Notes: generated by a model not told the origin, from the letters alone. Positions 9,806 to 19,953 are shown, numbered from the stretch's first letter. The stretch: DNA of 64,000 nucleotides from Methanobacterium spitsbergense (GCF_019931065.1 NZ_JAIOUQ010000009.1:199517-263516); one strand, 5' to 3'. Numbers and translations: made by a program.

Positions 9806-9919
9806 CTGAAATATATCTCCATCAATTTAAACAATATTCTTAGGTTTATAAGAATAATATAAAATTTAAACTGCAATTATTATTAAAAAGGGTAATTGTA
9901 CAAATAAAATTGTAAATAG

Positions 9920-11647
9920 TTGAATTTCGAGAAATTAGGTGGTAATATAACTAATAAAAATAACTACTTCATGGATTTTATAGGAAAAAAACGATTCATT
10001 TCATGTATTTTCTTAATTTTATTGGTAATAATAGTTAGTATTATAACTTACAATAGAGTTTTATTACAAATTGATCTTGGACCTATTTCTGACAGTGTAG
10101 ACTACTTCACAAATGCCCTTGTATTTGCAGGGCAGGGAATAGGATATTCTGACCTCATAAGGCCCCCTTTCTTTTCATTCATTACTTCAATATTTGTTAG
10201 AATGGGATACGTATCAATAAACACTATTTTTGCTGTAGATGGTGGATTATTTATTTTTGGTGTTATTGGGATGTTTATGCTTTTAAAAATCAGATTCAAT
10301 GATCTTGAAAGTTTTTTAGGTGGCTTACTTTATGCAACATTTCCTATAATTTTAGTTGTTCTAGGGTTAGGGTTTTCAGACCTTGGAAGTGTATCATTTA
10401 CAATTTGGAGTTTTTATTTCATGATTTTAGCAATTAAAAACGATTCTAGATGGTTTTATATAGCATTTCCCTTTGCTATGTTAACATTCTTGACTAGATA
10501 CAATAATATACTTTTAATATTTCCCATTTTTCTTTACATCTTAATGAATAAAGATAGAATTAACATCAAAAATTTATGTATAGGAATCGGAGCTTCATTT
10601 TTAATGATCATTCCCTTACTCCTATTTTACTATGAAAAATTTGGTAATATAATTTATCCATTTCTAAATTTTGGATCAACTTCCACGATGGTTTCTGTTT
10701 CTGCAGAAAATGCTTCATATGATTCAAATATATTCTTCTTTTTACAAAACTTTACAGGCCTTGTAGGGCCCTCGGGTATTACTGTCCTGTTTATCCTTTT
10801 ATCAGGTGCATTATTAATATTAATTATCAAAATTATACAGAAGAACAAATTTAAGAATAATTTAGTTGAGAGATTTAATTCATTAAATAGGAAAAATAAG
10901 ATTGAGTTAATTTTCTTGATTATTCTCTTAACAATCTTTTTAGAAAGCTTTTCAAAGACTTTTTATATGTTTAGTGAATTATTATTCTTTGTTCTCGCCT
11001 ACTTATTTTATGATCTAACAAAAAATTTGAATATCAAAAATATGGATATCCATTTATTGTTTTTGTTATGGTTTTTGGTATTTTTCATTTTCCACAGCAT
11101 ATTTGTGATAAAGGATTATAGATATTTCGTGCTTATGGTACCTCCTGTAGTTTATTTCATGATTTTAGGCTTAAGTGAAATTTCCAATAGATTAAAATTT
11201 ATGATAAAAGATTACAATATTACATTTCCATTAATAACAATACTCTTGACAATGATAATTCTGTTATCATCAGCATCAGAATTATCTCTGATAATGGAAT
11301 CAAATAATGATGATAAAGTTGCAAATCATGATATGGAATTAGCTAGCCAGTGGCTTGTTAATTATGATCTTGAATATAAAAATAAAAATATCTATTCGGA
11401 TTTATGGCCCAATTTCAGCTGGTATCTTAAAACTAATGTGAAACCTGTACCTGTTTTTAAGGATAATCAAGTATATTATGGCGGGGTTAAAGATAAAAAC
11501 TTCACCCAAATGGATAGCAAAGCTTATAATAAATATCTTGAGGCAAATAACGCAGAATATTATTTATCTGTTCGCAAAGGATTGAATTTAACTTCATACA
11601 AACCAATTAAAGAGTTTGGATTTATAATAATTTATAAAAAAATATAA
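9920..11647 (+). CDS. GT-C membrane glycosyltransferase (GT39/ArnT-like), copy 2
   Basis: A 575-aa paralogue of the preceding gene, collinear over its whole length. Shared landmarks are LGPISDSVDYFTNA in the first outer loop, GYSDLIRPPFFSF, FAVDGGLFIFGVIGMF, LWPNFSWYL and the C-terminal NLTSYK segment. The start used is a TTG at 9920 without a strong ribosome binding site; ATG 9971 (MDFIGKKRF) is also possible. The two copies have drifted well apart in sequence, so the duplication is not recent and the enzymes may act on different sugars or acceptors. It begins 114 bases after copy 1. Confidence 0.72.
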   Translation: MNFEKLGGNITNKNNYFMDFIGKKRFISCIFLILLVIIVSIITYNRVLLQIDLGPISDSVDYFTNALVFAGQGIGYSDLIRPPFFSFITSIFVRMGYVSINTIFAVDGGLFIFGVIGMFMLLKIRFNDLESFLGGLLYATFPIILVVLGLGFSDLGSVSFTIWSFYFMILAIKNDSRWFYIAFPFAMLTFLTRYNNILLIFPIFLYILMNKDRINIKNLCIGIGASFLMIIPLLLFYYEKFGNIIYPFLNFGSTSTMVSVSAENASYDSNIFFFLQNFTGLVGPSGITVLFILLSGALLILIIKIIQKNKFKNNLVERFNSLNRKNKIELIFLIILLTIFLESFSKTFYMFSELLFFVLAYLFYDLTKNLNIKNMDIHLLFLLWFLVFFIFHSIFVIKDYRYFVLMVPPVVYFMILGLSEISNRLKFMIKDYNITFPLITILLTMIILLSSASELSLIMESNNDDKVANHDMELASQWLVNYDLEYKNKNIYSDLWPNFSWYLKTNVKPVPVFKDNQVYYGGVKDKNFTQMDSKAYNKYLEANNAEYYLSVRKGLNLTSYKPIKEFGFIIIYKKI

Positions 11648-11725
11648 CTAACAGCTTATCTAAATAAATTCATTAATAAAATATGTTTATAAAAATGTAA
11701 ATTCATAAATATATGAGGTTAAAAA

Positions 11726-12916
11726 TTGAAAATATGTATAGTACCAACCATGTTTCCAAAATATAAAGGGGATTATTATGGTTCATTTGTATTTGATGAT
11801 GCTAAAGAATTAGCAAAAAAAGGATTTGAAGTTCATGTTGTTACACAACACAACAAGGGTATACCATACGAAGAGAATATGGGAGGAGTTCATATTCATA
11901 GGTTTAAATGGCTTGAACCCGGAGAATTTAAGGCACTTTTACATTTTAAAGGATTTATTGATAATTTACGATTGACTACATATCTCATATCACTATTTTT
12001 TTATTTAATATGGATTGTTAGAAAGTATAATATAGATATTATTCATGCACACTCTGTGATTCCCACTGGATTTATCGGAGTTATTGTATCAAAAATTGTT
12101 AGAAAACCCGTTTTCATCACAGTACATGGAATGGATATAACTAATTTTGAAAATCGTCCGTTTTATAAGAGATTAATAACTTTTTCATTAATAAATTCCA
12201 TTAAAACTATAGCTGTAAGTGAATATATTGCGAAAAAGATGATATCATTAGGATCTAACCAAGAAAATTTAATTATCTTAAGAAATGCTATAGATACAAA
12301 CAGATTCAAACCATTAAGGAATTCAAATCTACGTAAATATTACAATATCAATGATAAAGATGTACTAATATTGTTTGTTGGATATTTAGATATTTTTAAG
12401 GGGATATTAGAATTATTAGAAGCATTTTTTGAATTAAACGAATATAATAAAAATCTGAAACTTATGATGGTTGGAAATGGGCCTAAAGAAAATATACTAA
12501 AAATGAAGGTACTCGATCAAGATTTAGAAAATTCAGTAATATTCACGGGGAAAATTCCGCCTGTTGATATTCATAATTACTACCAATCAGCAGATATATT
12601 TGTTCTCCCATCTTATACTGACTCTGGTGGACCTCCATTAGTAATTATGGAAGCAATGGCTTGTGGTTTACCTATTATTGGTACTAATATAGGAGGGATA
12701 CCTGAAGGAATAGAAGATGGCATGAATGGATTCATTATACCTCCAGGAAATGTTGATGAAATGATTAAAAAATTAAATATTCTATTAAAAGATGAAAGTT
12801 TAAGGAAAAAGTTTGGAAATAGTTCTTTAAAAAAGATATATGAAAATTCAATGATACAAGAAAAAAAGATTGATGAATTAATTAATTTATACCAAGAACA
12901 AATTAAAAATCATTAG
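11726..12916 (+). CDS. GT4 family glycosyltransferase
   Basis: A 396-aa GT-B fold enzyme. The N-terminal Rossmann domain begins ICIVPTMFPKYKGDYYGSFV and contains IIHAHSVIPTGFIG. The C-terminal nucleotide-sugar domain has VLILFVGYLDIFKGILELL, the SADIFVLPSYTDSGGPPLVI stretch and EAMACGLPIIGTNIGGIPEG, the EX7E-like motif of retaining GT4 enzymes. It uses a TTG start five bases after GAGGTT at 11715-11720. It is cytoplasmic or peripheral on the membrane and presumably extends a lipid-linked glycan. Its 3' end overlaps the convergent GT2 gene by 14 bases. Confidence 0.88.
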   Translation: MKICIVPTMFPKYKGDYYGSFVFDDAKELAKKGFEVHVVTQHNKGIPYEENMGGVHIHRFKWLEPGEFKALLHFKGFIDNLRLTTYLISLFFYLIWIVRKYNIDIIHAHSVIPTGFIGVIVSKIVRKPVFITVHGMDITNFENRPFYKRLITFSLINSIKTIAVSEYIAKKMISLGSNQENLIILRNAIDTNRFKPLRNSNLRKYYNINDKDVLILFVGYLDIFKGILELLEAFFELNEYNKNLKLMMVGNGPKENILKMKVLDQDLENSVIFTGKIPPVDIHNYYQSADIFVLPSYTDSGGPPLVIMEAMACGLPIIGTNIGGIPEGIEDGMNGFIIPPGNVDEMIKKLNILLKDESLRKKFGNSSLKKIYENSMIQEKKIDELINLYQEQIKNH

Positions 12917-13934
12917 TAATAGTAACTATGCCAGAATATAATCCTCTATAATAAGCCATAAATAATTCAGGTTTTTTATAATAAATACTCAAAAAAATAG
13001 GAATTAAAAACGCCCCCAATATCTGATAAAATATGAAAAATAGAAAATCAGATCTTTTTGACCATCTTTTCATAAATAACCATCTATTTCTTGTAATGTA
13101 ATATAATCCAATCTTTTCTTTAATTCCTCCACCAGATTTGGATATTTTATGCCAAATTTTCCCTTTTGGAACGAAAACATTTTTATATCCTAATTTAGTA
13201 GCTCTAAGAGTCCAATCTATTTCTTCAAAATATAAAAAAAATCTTTTGTCAAGTAATCCTATCCTATTAATCACTTCTTTTTTAATGAGAAATGCACATC
13301 CACTAACATATTCTACTTCAGCAATTTTATCATACTGGCCATTATCCATTTCATTATAACCAATATTAAGACCTCTACTGAACTTCCAGGATATTTTTCC
13401 TTTTGCAAACCAAATTCGATTTGGATCATTGTAATAATATATTTTTGGTCCTAGAATCCCAATTTCACTATTACTTTCAGAAACTTTTAACATTTCTACT
13501 AAAAATTCTCTATCCACAATTGTATCATTATTTAAAAGCATTACATAATCAGGATCTAAGTTATTTAGAGCATAAGTAATTCCAATATTATTACCCTCTG
13601 CAAATCCATCATTATTCTCATTTTTAATTAGAAAAAGTCTTTTAGTTGATGATTTAATATTCTTCTCTATTTCAATATATCCATTTGGTTTAGTTTCTAT
13701 AAGTTTTATAGGCTTATTAATTGGATTATAACTAAAAAATGTGGATTTTGTTTTTAATTGTCCGTTACAATATTTTTTTATATTATCTATTGATTTGTCA
13801 GTAGAATTATTATCCACAATAATTACATTATAATTATGATACTTATTTTGATAAATGGATTCCAAGCACTCAATTGTATCTTGCCATCCATTCCAATTTA
13901 AGATTATAATTACTACATTTTTTTTAATATTCAT
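12903..13934 (-). CDS. GT2 family glycosyltransferase (rhamnosyltransferase-like)
   Basis: A 343-aa GT-A enzyme. VIIILNWNGWQDTIECLESI at the N-terminus, VDNNSTDKS and LLNNDTIVD (the DxD-type metal site) are standard GT2 motifs; YVSGCAFLIKKEVINRIGLLD and FEEIDW (the catalytic ED region) follow. The C-terminal 50 residues are hydrophobic and may anchor it in the membrane. The frame runs to 13961, but the ATG at 13932-13934 (MNIKKNVVI) is the family-like start. An insertion of about 40 residues lies between the N-terminal strand pair and NDGFAEGNNIG. Confidence 0.85.
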   Translation of the reverse strand: MNIKKNVVIIILNWNGWQDTIECLESIYQNKYHNYNVIIVDNNSTDKSIDNIKKYCNGQLKTKSTFFSYNPINKPIKLIETKPNGYIEIEKNIKSSTKRLFLIKNENNDGFAEGNNIGITYALNNLDPDYVMLLNNDTIVDREFLVEMLKVSESNSEIGILGPKIYYYNDPNRIWFAKGKISWKFSRGLNIGYNEMDNGQYDKIAEVEYVSGCAFLIKKEVINRIGLLDKRFFLYFEEIDWTLRATKLGYKNVFVPKGKIWHKISKSGGGIKEKIGLYYITRNRWLFMKRWSKRSDFLFFIFYQILGAFLIPIFLSIYYKKPELFMAYYRGLYSGIVTITNDF

Positions 13935-14077
13935 ATGATCACTAATTATTGTTAAAAACAATAATACAACTAATTAATAAATTATTATAATTTCCGCAAA
14001 TTCTATATAATTCGGTTTTATGTTTAATTTTTGTATTATTCCAGTTCATAGATTATCACACTTTGTCAAATATATGT

Positions 14078-15001
14078 CTAATATTTCCTTAATGTAAAAA
14101 ATACATTCAGAAATATATTATAATATTTTTTTTGTATGAATGATACTAAATAAAGTAACCAATATTTGATATTTAGGGGATTATATCTAATTGCATCCAT
14201 TAAATATTTCCTAGATTTACTTTCATCTCCATTTAAGAAAGCATAAATACCTATATTTGCTTTATTAACTGCTAATATTTCTTTGTTATCATTAAAATCT
14301 GCAAAATGTTTTTTTAAAATTATTTCGGAAGATTTTAAATTTTTTGAATAATTAATTGATGCACTGTCTGATGAACAATATGCAATTGATAATGGTTCAT
14401 CAATAAATTTAAAAGAGAAATATTTTGAGATTCGGATATATAATTCCCAATCTTCCAAATTAGGAAGATTTTCATCGTATAAGCCTACTTTTTTAAAACA
14501 TATCTTTCTGATTACACTTAAACCACTTACAAAGTTACCTTTAAGTAGTTCAAAATGAATATTTCCTTCTTTCTTGGTTACTTTAGGAGTGGGAATATAG
14601 ATCTTTTTATTATCCTTTATATGCCAATATCCAGAATATACTACTCCTATTTTATCACTTGCTTCTAAAAATACATCCATTTCTTTTTCTAGCTTTTCTG
14701 GAAGCCATTTATCATCACTATCTTGGAATGCAATAAAATCGCCTTTAGAATATTTAATTCCAGTATTCCTCGCAGCAGCAGCTCCTCTATTCTTTTTATG
14801 CACATAATAATTTATTTTATCTTCATTAAACCTTTGTATAACTTCTTTAGTGTTATCGGTAGAGCCATCATCAACAACTATAATCTCATAATTAGTATAA
14901 CTTTGATCTAAAATACTATTAATTGCTCTTGTAATTAAATTAGCCCGGTTATACGTAGGTATAATTATACTTACAAAAAGTTCATCCTTTTTATTGGTCA
15001 C
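14078..15001 (-). CDS. GT2 family glycosyltransferase
   Basis: A 307-aa inverting GT-A enzyme with VSIIIPTYNRANLITRAI, the nucleotide-binding VVDDGSTDNT, GAAAARNTGI and the DxD-type motif QDSDDKW. After residue 230 it has a helical tail that includes a TPR-like segment. It starts with GTG, preceded at only a few bases by GGTGAT. It lies downstream of the flippase gene on the same strand (46-bp gap), probably in one transcript. Confidence 0.85.
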   Translation of the reverse strand: MTNKKDELFVSIIIPTYNRANLITRAINSILDQSYTNYEIIVVDDGSTDNTKEVIQRFNEDKINYYVHKKNRGAAAARNTGIKYSKGDFIAFQDSDDKWLPEKLEKEMDVFLEASDKIGVVYSGYWHIKDNKKIYIPTPKVTKKEGNIHFELLKGNFVSGLSVIRKICFKKVGLYDENLPNLEDWELYIRISKYFSFKFIDEPLSIAYCSSDSASINYSKNLKSSEIILKKHFADFNDNKEILAVNKANIGIYAFLNGDESKSRKYLMDAIRYNPLNIKYWLLYLVSFIQKKYYNIFLNVFFTLRKY

Positions 15002-15047
15002 ATTATCACCAAAATTTGTCAGATTTATATTATTTAAAATTCCATTG

Positions 15048-16478
15048 TTAATTTTTAATAACCTTTTTAATTAGTAATAACTCATCTGCATCAAATGTTC
15101 TTAATGAAAATAGGATAGTGATATATATCAGTATTGATATTGGAACTATTATAAAAATGGTGAATTCGGAAAAAAGGAAAATAAAAGATCCCATTACTAA
15201 ACTAGCTATAATAACCTTTATTACATCTTTCAATTGATTAAATGAAATACCATATCCCATATTTTTAGCAACAATAAAAATCAAAACTAACAAAGTAAAT
15301 TCTGTTACTACAGTTACGATACTTGCACCAACATAACTGAATTTGGGGATTAGTAATAAGTTTAGTAAAATATTCTCTATCATACAAATCCCTGTAATTT
15401 TTGTTAATGTAATTTGTTTTCCTGCAGATAAAAATAGTTGTGCAAATGCAGTATATAAAAATGTGGAAATACCCGACCATATAAGTATTTGTAGGGCAAT
15501 TATAGAATTTTCGTATTGTTTACCAAATATTAATAATATAATATTTGGTGATAGTAATGTAATTCCAATTCCTAAGGGAAAACTAATTAATAGCATAAAT
15601 TTAAAATATTTTTCAACCAAGTTTTGTAGTGAATTTTTTGAATTTACATATAATTGTGACATTGCAGGGAATACAGATATATTTGATACGGATTGTACAA
15701 TCATACAGACAGTGACAATTTTATAGGCAGCATTATACCATCCAACGGCCTGATTTCCCTGTAATATAAAAAGTATAATGGTATCTACCCAAACATAAAC
15801 AAATACAAAAATTCCATTAATTCCAAAGGGTAATGCTTCTTTTATTTTAGATATACTAAATTTAAGATCTATTTCAAAATTCAATGGAATAAATTTCTTT
15901 ATACAAATTATAATGTTACATACTAAGAGTATTGCACTTAAAATAAAGTATAGAAAAGCAAATCCAATAATATTGAATCCATAAATAATTGCTAATAAAA
16001 CCCCGATAAGCATTGAAGCACTATAAAATATTTGTCCTATCGATTGAAATTGCATTTTTTCAAATGCCTGAAAGATAGAATTAAAAATACCGTTAAATGA
16101 ATTTAATATAACAGATAATGCAACTAAATAGACAACGGTAACAGTTTGTATAGGATAATTAAATGCATTTAAAATTAATGCGATTATTAGTAAGGTGACA
16201 ATTGAAAGAACTATCTTTATTAACAAAAAATTTCCAAGAAATTTTCCTGCTAAAGATTTATCCTTCGAAATTTCCTTAACAGTTAGAGTATTTAAGCCAA
16301 GATCAGCTAAAATACCAAATATACCTGTAAATGCAATTGCAAAAGATAGAATTCCAAATCCATCTGCCCCGAGATATCGAGCTGTGATTATTGTATAAAA
16401 AAAAGCAAACAAATAACTTAATATTTGAGAAATTAATAGTACTATAGTGTTTTTTGCTATAATCTGAACATTAGACAT
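15048..16478 (-). CDS. Wzx-like oligosaccharide flippase (MOP superfamily)
   Basis: A 476-aa membrane protein with about 12-14 hydrophobic helices. The start (IIAKNTIVLLISQILSYLFA) and the conserved YLGADGFGILSFA block are typical of polysaccharide-biosynthesis flippases (RfbX/Wzx) that move lipid-linked glycans across the membrane. Among the surrounding glycosyltransferases it is the natural exporter for the glycan built here. It is followed by the GT2 gene at 14078-15001 on the same strand. Confidence 0.88.
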   Translation of the reverse strand: MSNVQIIAKNTIVLLISQILSYLFAFFYTIITARYLGADGFGILSFAIAFTGIFGILADLGLNTLTVKEISKDKSLAGKFLGNFLLIKIVLSIVTLLIIALILNAFNYPIQTVTVVYLVALSVILNSFNGIFNSIFQAFEKMQFQSIGQIFYSASMLIGVLLAIIYGFNIIGFAFLYFILSAILLVCNIIICIKKFIPLNFEIDLKFSISKIKEALPFGINGIFVFVYVWVDTIILFILQGNQAVGWYNAAYKIVTVCMIVQSVSNISVFPAMSQLYVNSKNSLQNLVEKYFKFMLLISFPLGIGITLLSPNIILLIFGKQYENSIIALQILIWSGISTFLYTAFAQLFLSAGKQITLTKITGICMIENILLNLLLIPKFSYVGASIVTVVTEFTLLVLIFIVAKNMGYGISFNQLKDVIKVIIASLVMGSFIFLFSEFTIFIIVPISILIYITILFSLRTFDADELLLIKKVIKN

Positions 16479-16521
16479 AAATAGTTTCCCAATTTGATCT
16501 ATTAAATAAAATTATTCTAAT

Positions 16522-17457
16522 TTATTTTTTTGATAATTTATTTTCTTTTTGTACAATGTATATTTCCCGTTTAAGTAGACTAATCTGAGTTGCTACAAAT
16601 CCAAAAATCAATATTTGTATTCCAGAAATTATCATTAATACCATGAATAGCATCAATGGACGAGTAGGATCTAAGGTACCCAAAGTGTATTCATAAAAAA
16701 GATATATTCCGCTCACTATTCCAATTAAACATAGAAATAATCCCATAACTCCAAATAGGATCATAGGTTTTTCGTATAAAGAAAAAAGAACATGGGAAAT
16801 GGTTTTTGATCTAAATTTAAGTTTTGATTTCCCAAGTTGTCTTCCTTCCAATAGAGCTGGTATTTCCTTAATTTTATACCTTGTAGCAATAGCTTTAGAT
16901 AATATTTCAAGATTTATGTTGGTGCCATTTGATTCTAACTCCATTGAATCTAATACTTCACGTCTGTAAGCCCTTAGAACACTTGTAACTGTACTTAAAT
17001 TTTCAGACATTGAATATCCAACAAACTTGTTTGCTACTTTACTGATAAAAAGTCTGAAAAATGGAACATTTTTGACTTCACCACCTTCCATGTATGGGGA
17101 ACCAACAACAATATCAATTGTTTCATCATTTAGTAGTTCAAATGTAAGTAAATTGATATGTGAAGCATTATAACTTAAATCGGCATCTATAGTAATAATG
17201 ATATTTCCATCTGATTTTTCAAATCCTGTACGTAGTGCTCTACCCATTCCCATATTAACTGATTGCCTATGTACATGAACATAAGGATTAGTTAATGAAA
17301 ATTCCTTTGCCAACCTAATAGTTTCATCTTTACTTCCATCATCCACAACAAGTATTTCGTAGTCTTCATAATCTTTCATTATACTATTAACCTCTACCAA
17401 TGTTCTCAAAACATTATCTTCCTCGTTGTACATAGGGATGATCACAGATATTTTCAT
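16522..17457 (-). CDS. GT2 glycosyltransferase, polyprenyl-phosphate sugar synthase type
   Basis: About 311 aa: a GT-A domain ([23 protein letters not shown], then IDADLSYN as DxD) followed by two C-terminal transmembrane helices after about residue 230. This arrangement is that of DPMS/GtrB-type enzymes that charge a polyprenyl phosphate with a sugar, the donor needed by GT-C enzymes such as those at 8090 and 9920. I choose the ATG at 17457 rather than the upstream ATG at 17466, because a TATA box centred near 17483 puts the transcription start at this ATG. Promoter and start suggest a leaderless mRNA. Confidence 0.87.
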   Translation of the reverse strand: MKISVIIPMYNEEDNVLRTLVEVNSIMKDYEDYEILVVDDGSKDETIRLAKEFSLTNPYVHVHRQSVNMGMGRALRTGFEKSDGNIIITIDADLSYNASHINLLTFELLNDETIDIVVGSPYMEGGEVKNVPFFRLFISKVANKFVGYSMSENLSTVTSVLRAYRREVLDSMELESNGTNINLEILSKAIATRYKIKEIPALLEGRQLGKSKLKFRSKTISHVLFSLYEKPMILFGVMGLFLCLIGIVSGIYLFYEYTLGTLDPTRPLMLFMVLMIISGIQILIFGFVATQISLLKREIYIVQKENKLSKK

Positions 17458-17478
17458 GATACTCATTCAGAAAGGCTT

Positions 17479-17488
17479 AATATATATT
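17479..17488. promoter_or_regulatory. Palindromic TATA box between divergent GT2 and wecB genes
   Basis: AATATATATT is a perfect palindrome centred at 17483.5. Its centre lies 26.5 bp from the GT2 ATG at 17457 and 30.5 bp from the wecB ATG at 17514. Archaeal TATA boxes sit about 26 bp upstream of the start of transcription, so one element could direct both transcripts, each with almost no leader. No Shine-Dalgarno sequence precedes either ATG, in agreement with this. Confidence 0.6.
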
Positions 17489-17513
17489 CTTTTCCACATA
17501 TTCATAGAGACAA

Positions 17514-18593
17514 ATGAAAATAGCAACAATCTTTGGAACGAGACCAGAAATAATCAAACTTTCAACTTTGATACCTCTTTTAGATAGGGATTTCAATCAA
17601 ATTTTGATTCATACAGGACAGCATTATTCGTATAAAATGGATAAAATATTTTTTGAGGATTTAGACCTCAGGGATTGTGATTATAGTCTTAATATAGGTT
17701 CTGGAACACATGGAAAACAGACAGGTAATATGCTTATGGAACTTGAAAATGTGCTTCTTCATGAGAAACCAGAATTGGTTATTGTTCAAGGAGATACTAA
17801 TTCAACACTTGCAGGTGCACTTGCAGCATCTAAACTTCAAATACCTGTAGCACATGTGGAGGCAGGATGCAGATCATTTGATAGAAGAATGCCTGAAGAA
17901 ATAAATAGAGTTTTGGTGGATCATATATCAGACTATTTATTTGCACCAGATCTTAATTCATTTAAAAATTTGACATTATCTGAATGTATACCTTCTGAAA
18001 AGGTTTATCTTGTTGGAAACACTTCTGTTGATGCATGTATACGGGCTATGAAAATTTTCAATCGGGAAACTCTTGAAGATTATTCCCTAAAAAAAGATAG
18101 CTATATATTATTTACACTGCACCGACAGGAAAATACAACATATGAATCTTTAAAAGAGATTTTAATGGCTTTAAACATCATTTCTAATAGAATAAAAGTC
18201 TTTTTTCCAGTACATTTAAGAACTAAGAAAGTAATAGAAGATAATAATATAGAAATCAATGATAATGTGATTTTATCAGATCCATTAGGATATAAAGATT
18301 TCATGGGGCTTTTAACCAATTCAATGTTTGTGATGACTGATTCTGGCGGAATACAGGAGGAATCTGTAGTTTTAAATGTTCCATGTTTGATTATAAGGGA
18401 TAATACAGAGTGGATGATCTATGTTGAAATAGGTAAAAATCTTCTTTTGGGAACTAATCACCAAAAAATAGTGGATATTGTTAATAAATTGCTTGACAAC
18501 CCTGAGATTATAGAAAAGATGAAATTGATTGAAGCACAATTGAATCAAGGAGCTTCAGAATCTATAGTTTCAATATTAAAAAACATCCAATAA
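17514..18593 (+). CDS. wecB: UDP-N-acetylglucosamine 2-epimerase (non-hydrolysing)
   Basis: A 359-aa GT-B fold epimerase that interconverts UDP-GlcNAc and UDP-ManNAc in the cytoplasm. Landmarks are IFGTRPEIIKLSTLIP at the N-terminus, LIHTGQHYSYKM, VIVQGDTNSTLAGALAA, HVEAGCRSFDRRMPEEINR and MTDSGGIQEE. All are family signatures, including the His-Val-Glu-Ala-Gly active-site block. Length is normal. The product would feed ManNAc or its uronate into the neighbouring surface glycan or archaellin/pilin-type N-glycan. Confidence 0.93.
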   Translation: MKIATIFGTRPEIIKLSTLIPLLDRDFNQILIHTGQHYSYKMDKIFFEDLDLRDCDYSLNIGSGTHGKQTGNMLMELENVLLHEKPELVIVQGDTNSTLAGALAASKLQIPVAHVEAGCRSFDRRMPEEINRVLVDHISDYLFAPDLNSFKNLTLSECIPSEKVYLVGNTSVDACIRAMKIFNRETLEDYSLKKDSYILFTLHRQENTTYESLKEILMALNIISNRIKVFFPVHLRTKKVIEDNNIEINDNVILSDPLGYKDFMGLLTNSMFVMTDSGGIQEESVVLNVPCLIIRDNTEWMIYVEIGKNLLLGTNHQKIVDIVNKLLDNPEIIEKMKLIEAQLNQGASESIVSILKNIQ

Positions 18594-18616
18594 AATTTTA
18601 AAAGAATATATTTACA

Positions 18617-19267
18617 TTAATTTATTCTATTCATCTTTTTTAGATGTTTTGGGAGAGGTTTTATCCTAGCTGGAGCACCTATTGCTAAAAAATAATCAGG
18701 AACGTCCATTGTAACTATTGCTCCGGCAGCCACCATAGCACCTTCTCCTATTTCTAGATCAGATAAAAATGTTGAATTAGCCCCTATGGAAGCTCCCCTT
18801 TTGATAACAGGTCCTTTGAGATCAAAATCAACTCTTATTGGATATTTATCATTTGTGAAACATGCACATGGTCCAATGAATACATAATCTTCTATAACAG
18901 AATTCGTAGGGATGTATACATTAGATTGGATACTGACGTTATTTCCAATAGTAGTGTGTCCTTCTATCACAGAATTAGTTCCAATAAGTACGTTATCTCC
19001 TATAATTGTTTTCTCTCTAATAATTACAGCATGGCCTGTTTTAAAGTTGTTTCCAATTTCTACATCATTATATATTATTGAATTTGAACGAATAAGAGAA
19101 TTTTTGCCTAATATAGGCGTATTTGATCCTGTTTTGTATTTTAAGCCTATAGTAACATTTTCAGATTTTGAAGATAATTTTTCAATATTTGGTGAATATT
19201 CTCCAAAAAATAAACTTCTAAATTTCGCCATATTTTTTGTTCCTAAAATATTTTTTAAAGGTGGCAT
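18617..19267 (-). CDS. Left-handed beta-helix acyltransferase (WbpD-like N-acetyltransferase)
   Basis: A 216-aa protein made almost entirely of hexapeptide repeats ([53 protein letters not shown]) with the closing AIGAPARIK of sugar O/N-acyltransferases. A loop with FTNDKYP is like that of WbpD/PglD-type enzymes that acetylate UDP-amino sugars. The substrate is probably a UDP-3-amino sugar of the local glycan, but this is inference. ATG 19231 ([10 protein letters not shown]), with AGGA upstream, is an alternative start. It converges on wecB. Confidence 0.8.
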   Translation of the reverse strand: MPPLKNILGTKNMAKFRSLFFGEYSPNIEKLSSKSENVTIGLKYKTGSNTPILGKNSLIRSNSIIYNDVEIGNNFKTGHAVIIREKTIIGDNVLIGTNSVIEGHTTIGNNVSIQSNVYIPTNSVIEDYVFIGPCACFTNDKYPIRVDFDLKGPVIKRGASIGANSTFLSDLEIGEGAMVAAGAIVTMDVPDYFLAIGAPARIKPLPKHLKKMNRIN

Positions 19268-19584
19268 TTAACCTCTTATTTCTAACCCAATTTTTGCTAT
19301 AATGATAAGTTAATTTAGAATTTTTAAACATACTATGTTATTTCTTATTAATGAATTTACTTTATTATTTTAATAATATAAATTTAGATATTAAAACAAT
19401 TTATTTTATTTCCAATTTAATTTTCATAAAAAATAAGATATTTCTAAAGAAAAAAAACAACTTTAGAATGAATAATAACATCAAGTTATCTGATTAATTT
19501 AAAATAAAAATTAGTATTAACAGTTCAAAAATTGGAAATATAAAAAAAAATGAAATAGTAGAAATGCAAAATGTTAACAGTTGT
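19268..19584. other. AT-rich intergenic region without a gene
   Basis: No reading frame with recognisable content. The one structure I see is a perfect 8-bp inverted repeat, TTCTAAAG (19442-19449) and CTTTAGAA (19461-19468), with a run of A in the loop. Read on the minus strand it lies about 120 nt past the first prepilin gene and carries a T-run, so it could be a terminator; this is weak. Confidence 0.4.
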
Positions 19585-19758
19585 TTACATCCTATTAATT
19601 GTACTGTCCCTAGCAGTGTCAACGACATTACTAATACTGGTAGCAATTTGCTGGGAAATATTAAATATAAATCCTCCAGCAACTATAACTAGAACCAAAA
19701 GGGCACCCATAATTAATATCATTTCAGCGCTAATTTGTGCTTTTTCATCCATTAACAT
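19585..19758 (-). CDS. Class III signal peptide prepilin, short (divergent member)
   Basis: A 57-aa reading frame. The N-terminus [20 protein letters not shown] has the charged n-region followed by Q-x-S-x-E and a hydrophobic helix, the class III signal peptide cut by EppA/FlaK-type prepilin peptidases. After the single helix (to about residue 33) only about 25 polar residues remain ([18 protein letters not shown]), so the mature product is a bare helix with a short tail. An alternative ATG lies at 19752. It is oriented like the next two prepilin genes. It differs from them by QISAEM in place of QGAAEY. Confidence 0.78.
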   Translation of the reverse strand: MLMDEKAQISAEMILIMGALLVLVIVAGGFIFNISQQIATSISNVVDTARDSTINRM

Positions 19759-19779
19759 GCAAATCCACTTTTTAATTAA

Positions 19780-19953
19780 TTAAGTTACACTTTTTCTTAC
19801 ATTACTTATGTCTGTGGAAGCATTCAGACCTTGTTGTCCTTTAAAGTATGAATTGTATATCAATAGTGCAGCTACTGCTATTACAATTACTCCACCAAAT
19901 AAAAGGATATATTCTGCTGCTCCTTGTCCACCTTCATCTTTTAAAAAGTTCAT
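19780..19953 (-). CDS. Class III signal peptide prepilin (QGAAEY type), copy 1
   Basis: A 57-aa protein: n-region MNFLKDEGG, cleavage motif QGAAEY, a hydrophobic helix of about 20 residues ([18 protein letters not shown]) and a tail [19 protein letters not shown]. The conserved Q-G-A-A-E-Y with Glu at +5 of the mature chain is the DUF361-type pilin signature of methanogens. GGAGGAAAAAAT precedes the ATG. From 19790 to 19944 it is identical at the DNA level to the copy at 20089-20243 except for one base, and the two proteins differ only in the first few residues. Confidence 0.88.
   Translation of the reverse strand: MNFLKDEGGQGAAEYILLFGGVIVIAVAALLIYNSYFKGQQGLNASTDISNVRKSVT
19790..19944. repeat. 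155-bp direct repeat, copy 1 (prepilin gene body)
   Basis: Matches 20089-20243 at 154 of 155 positions; the only difference is A at 19897 versus G at 20196. The flanks differ completely, so the identity stops within the first codons and at the last few codons of the gene. Either a recent duplication or gene conversion. Confidence 0.95.
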
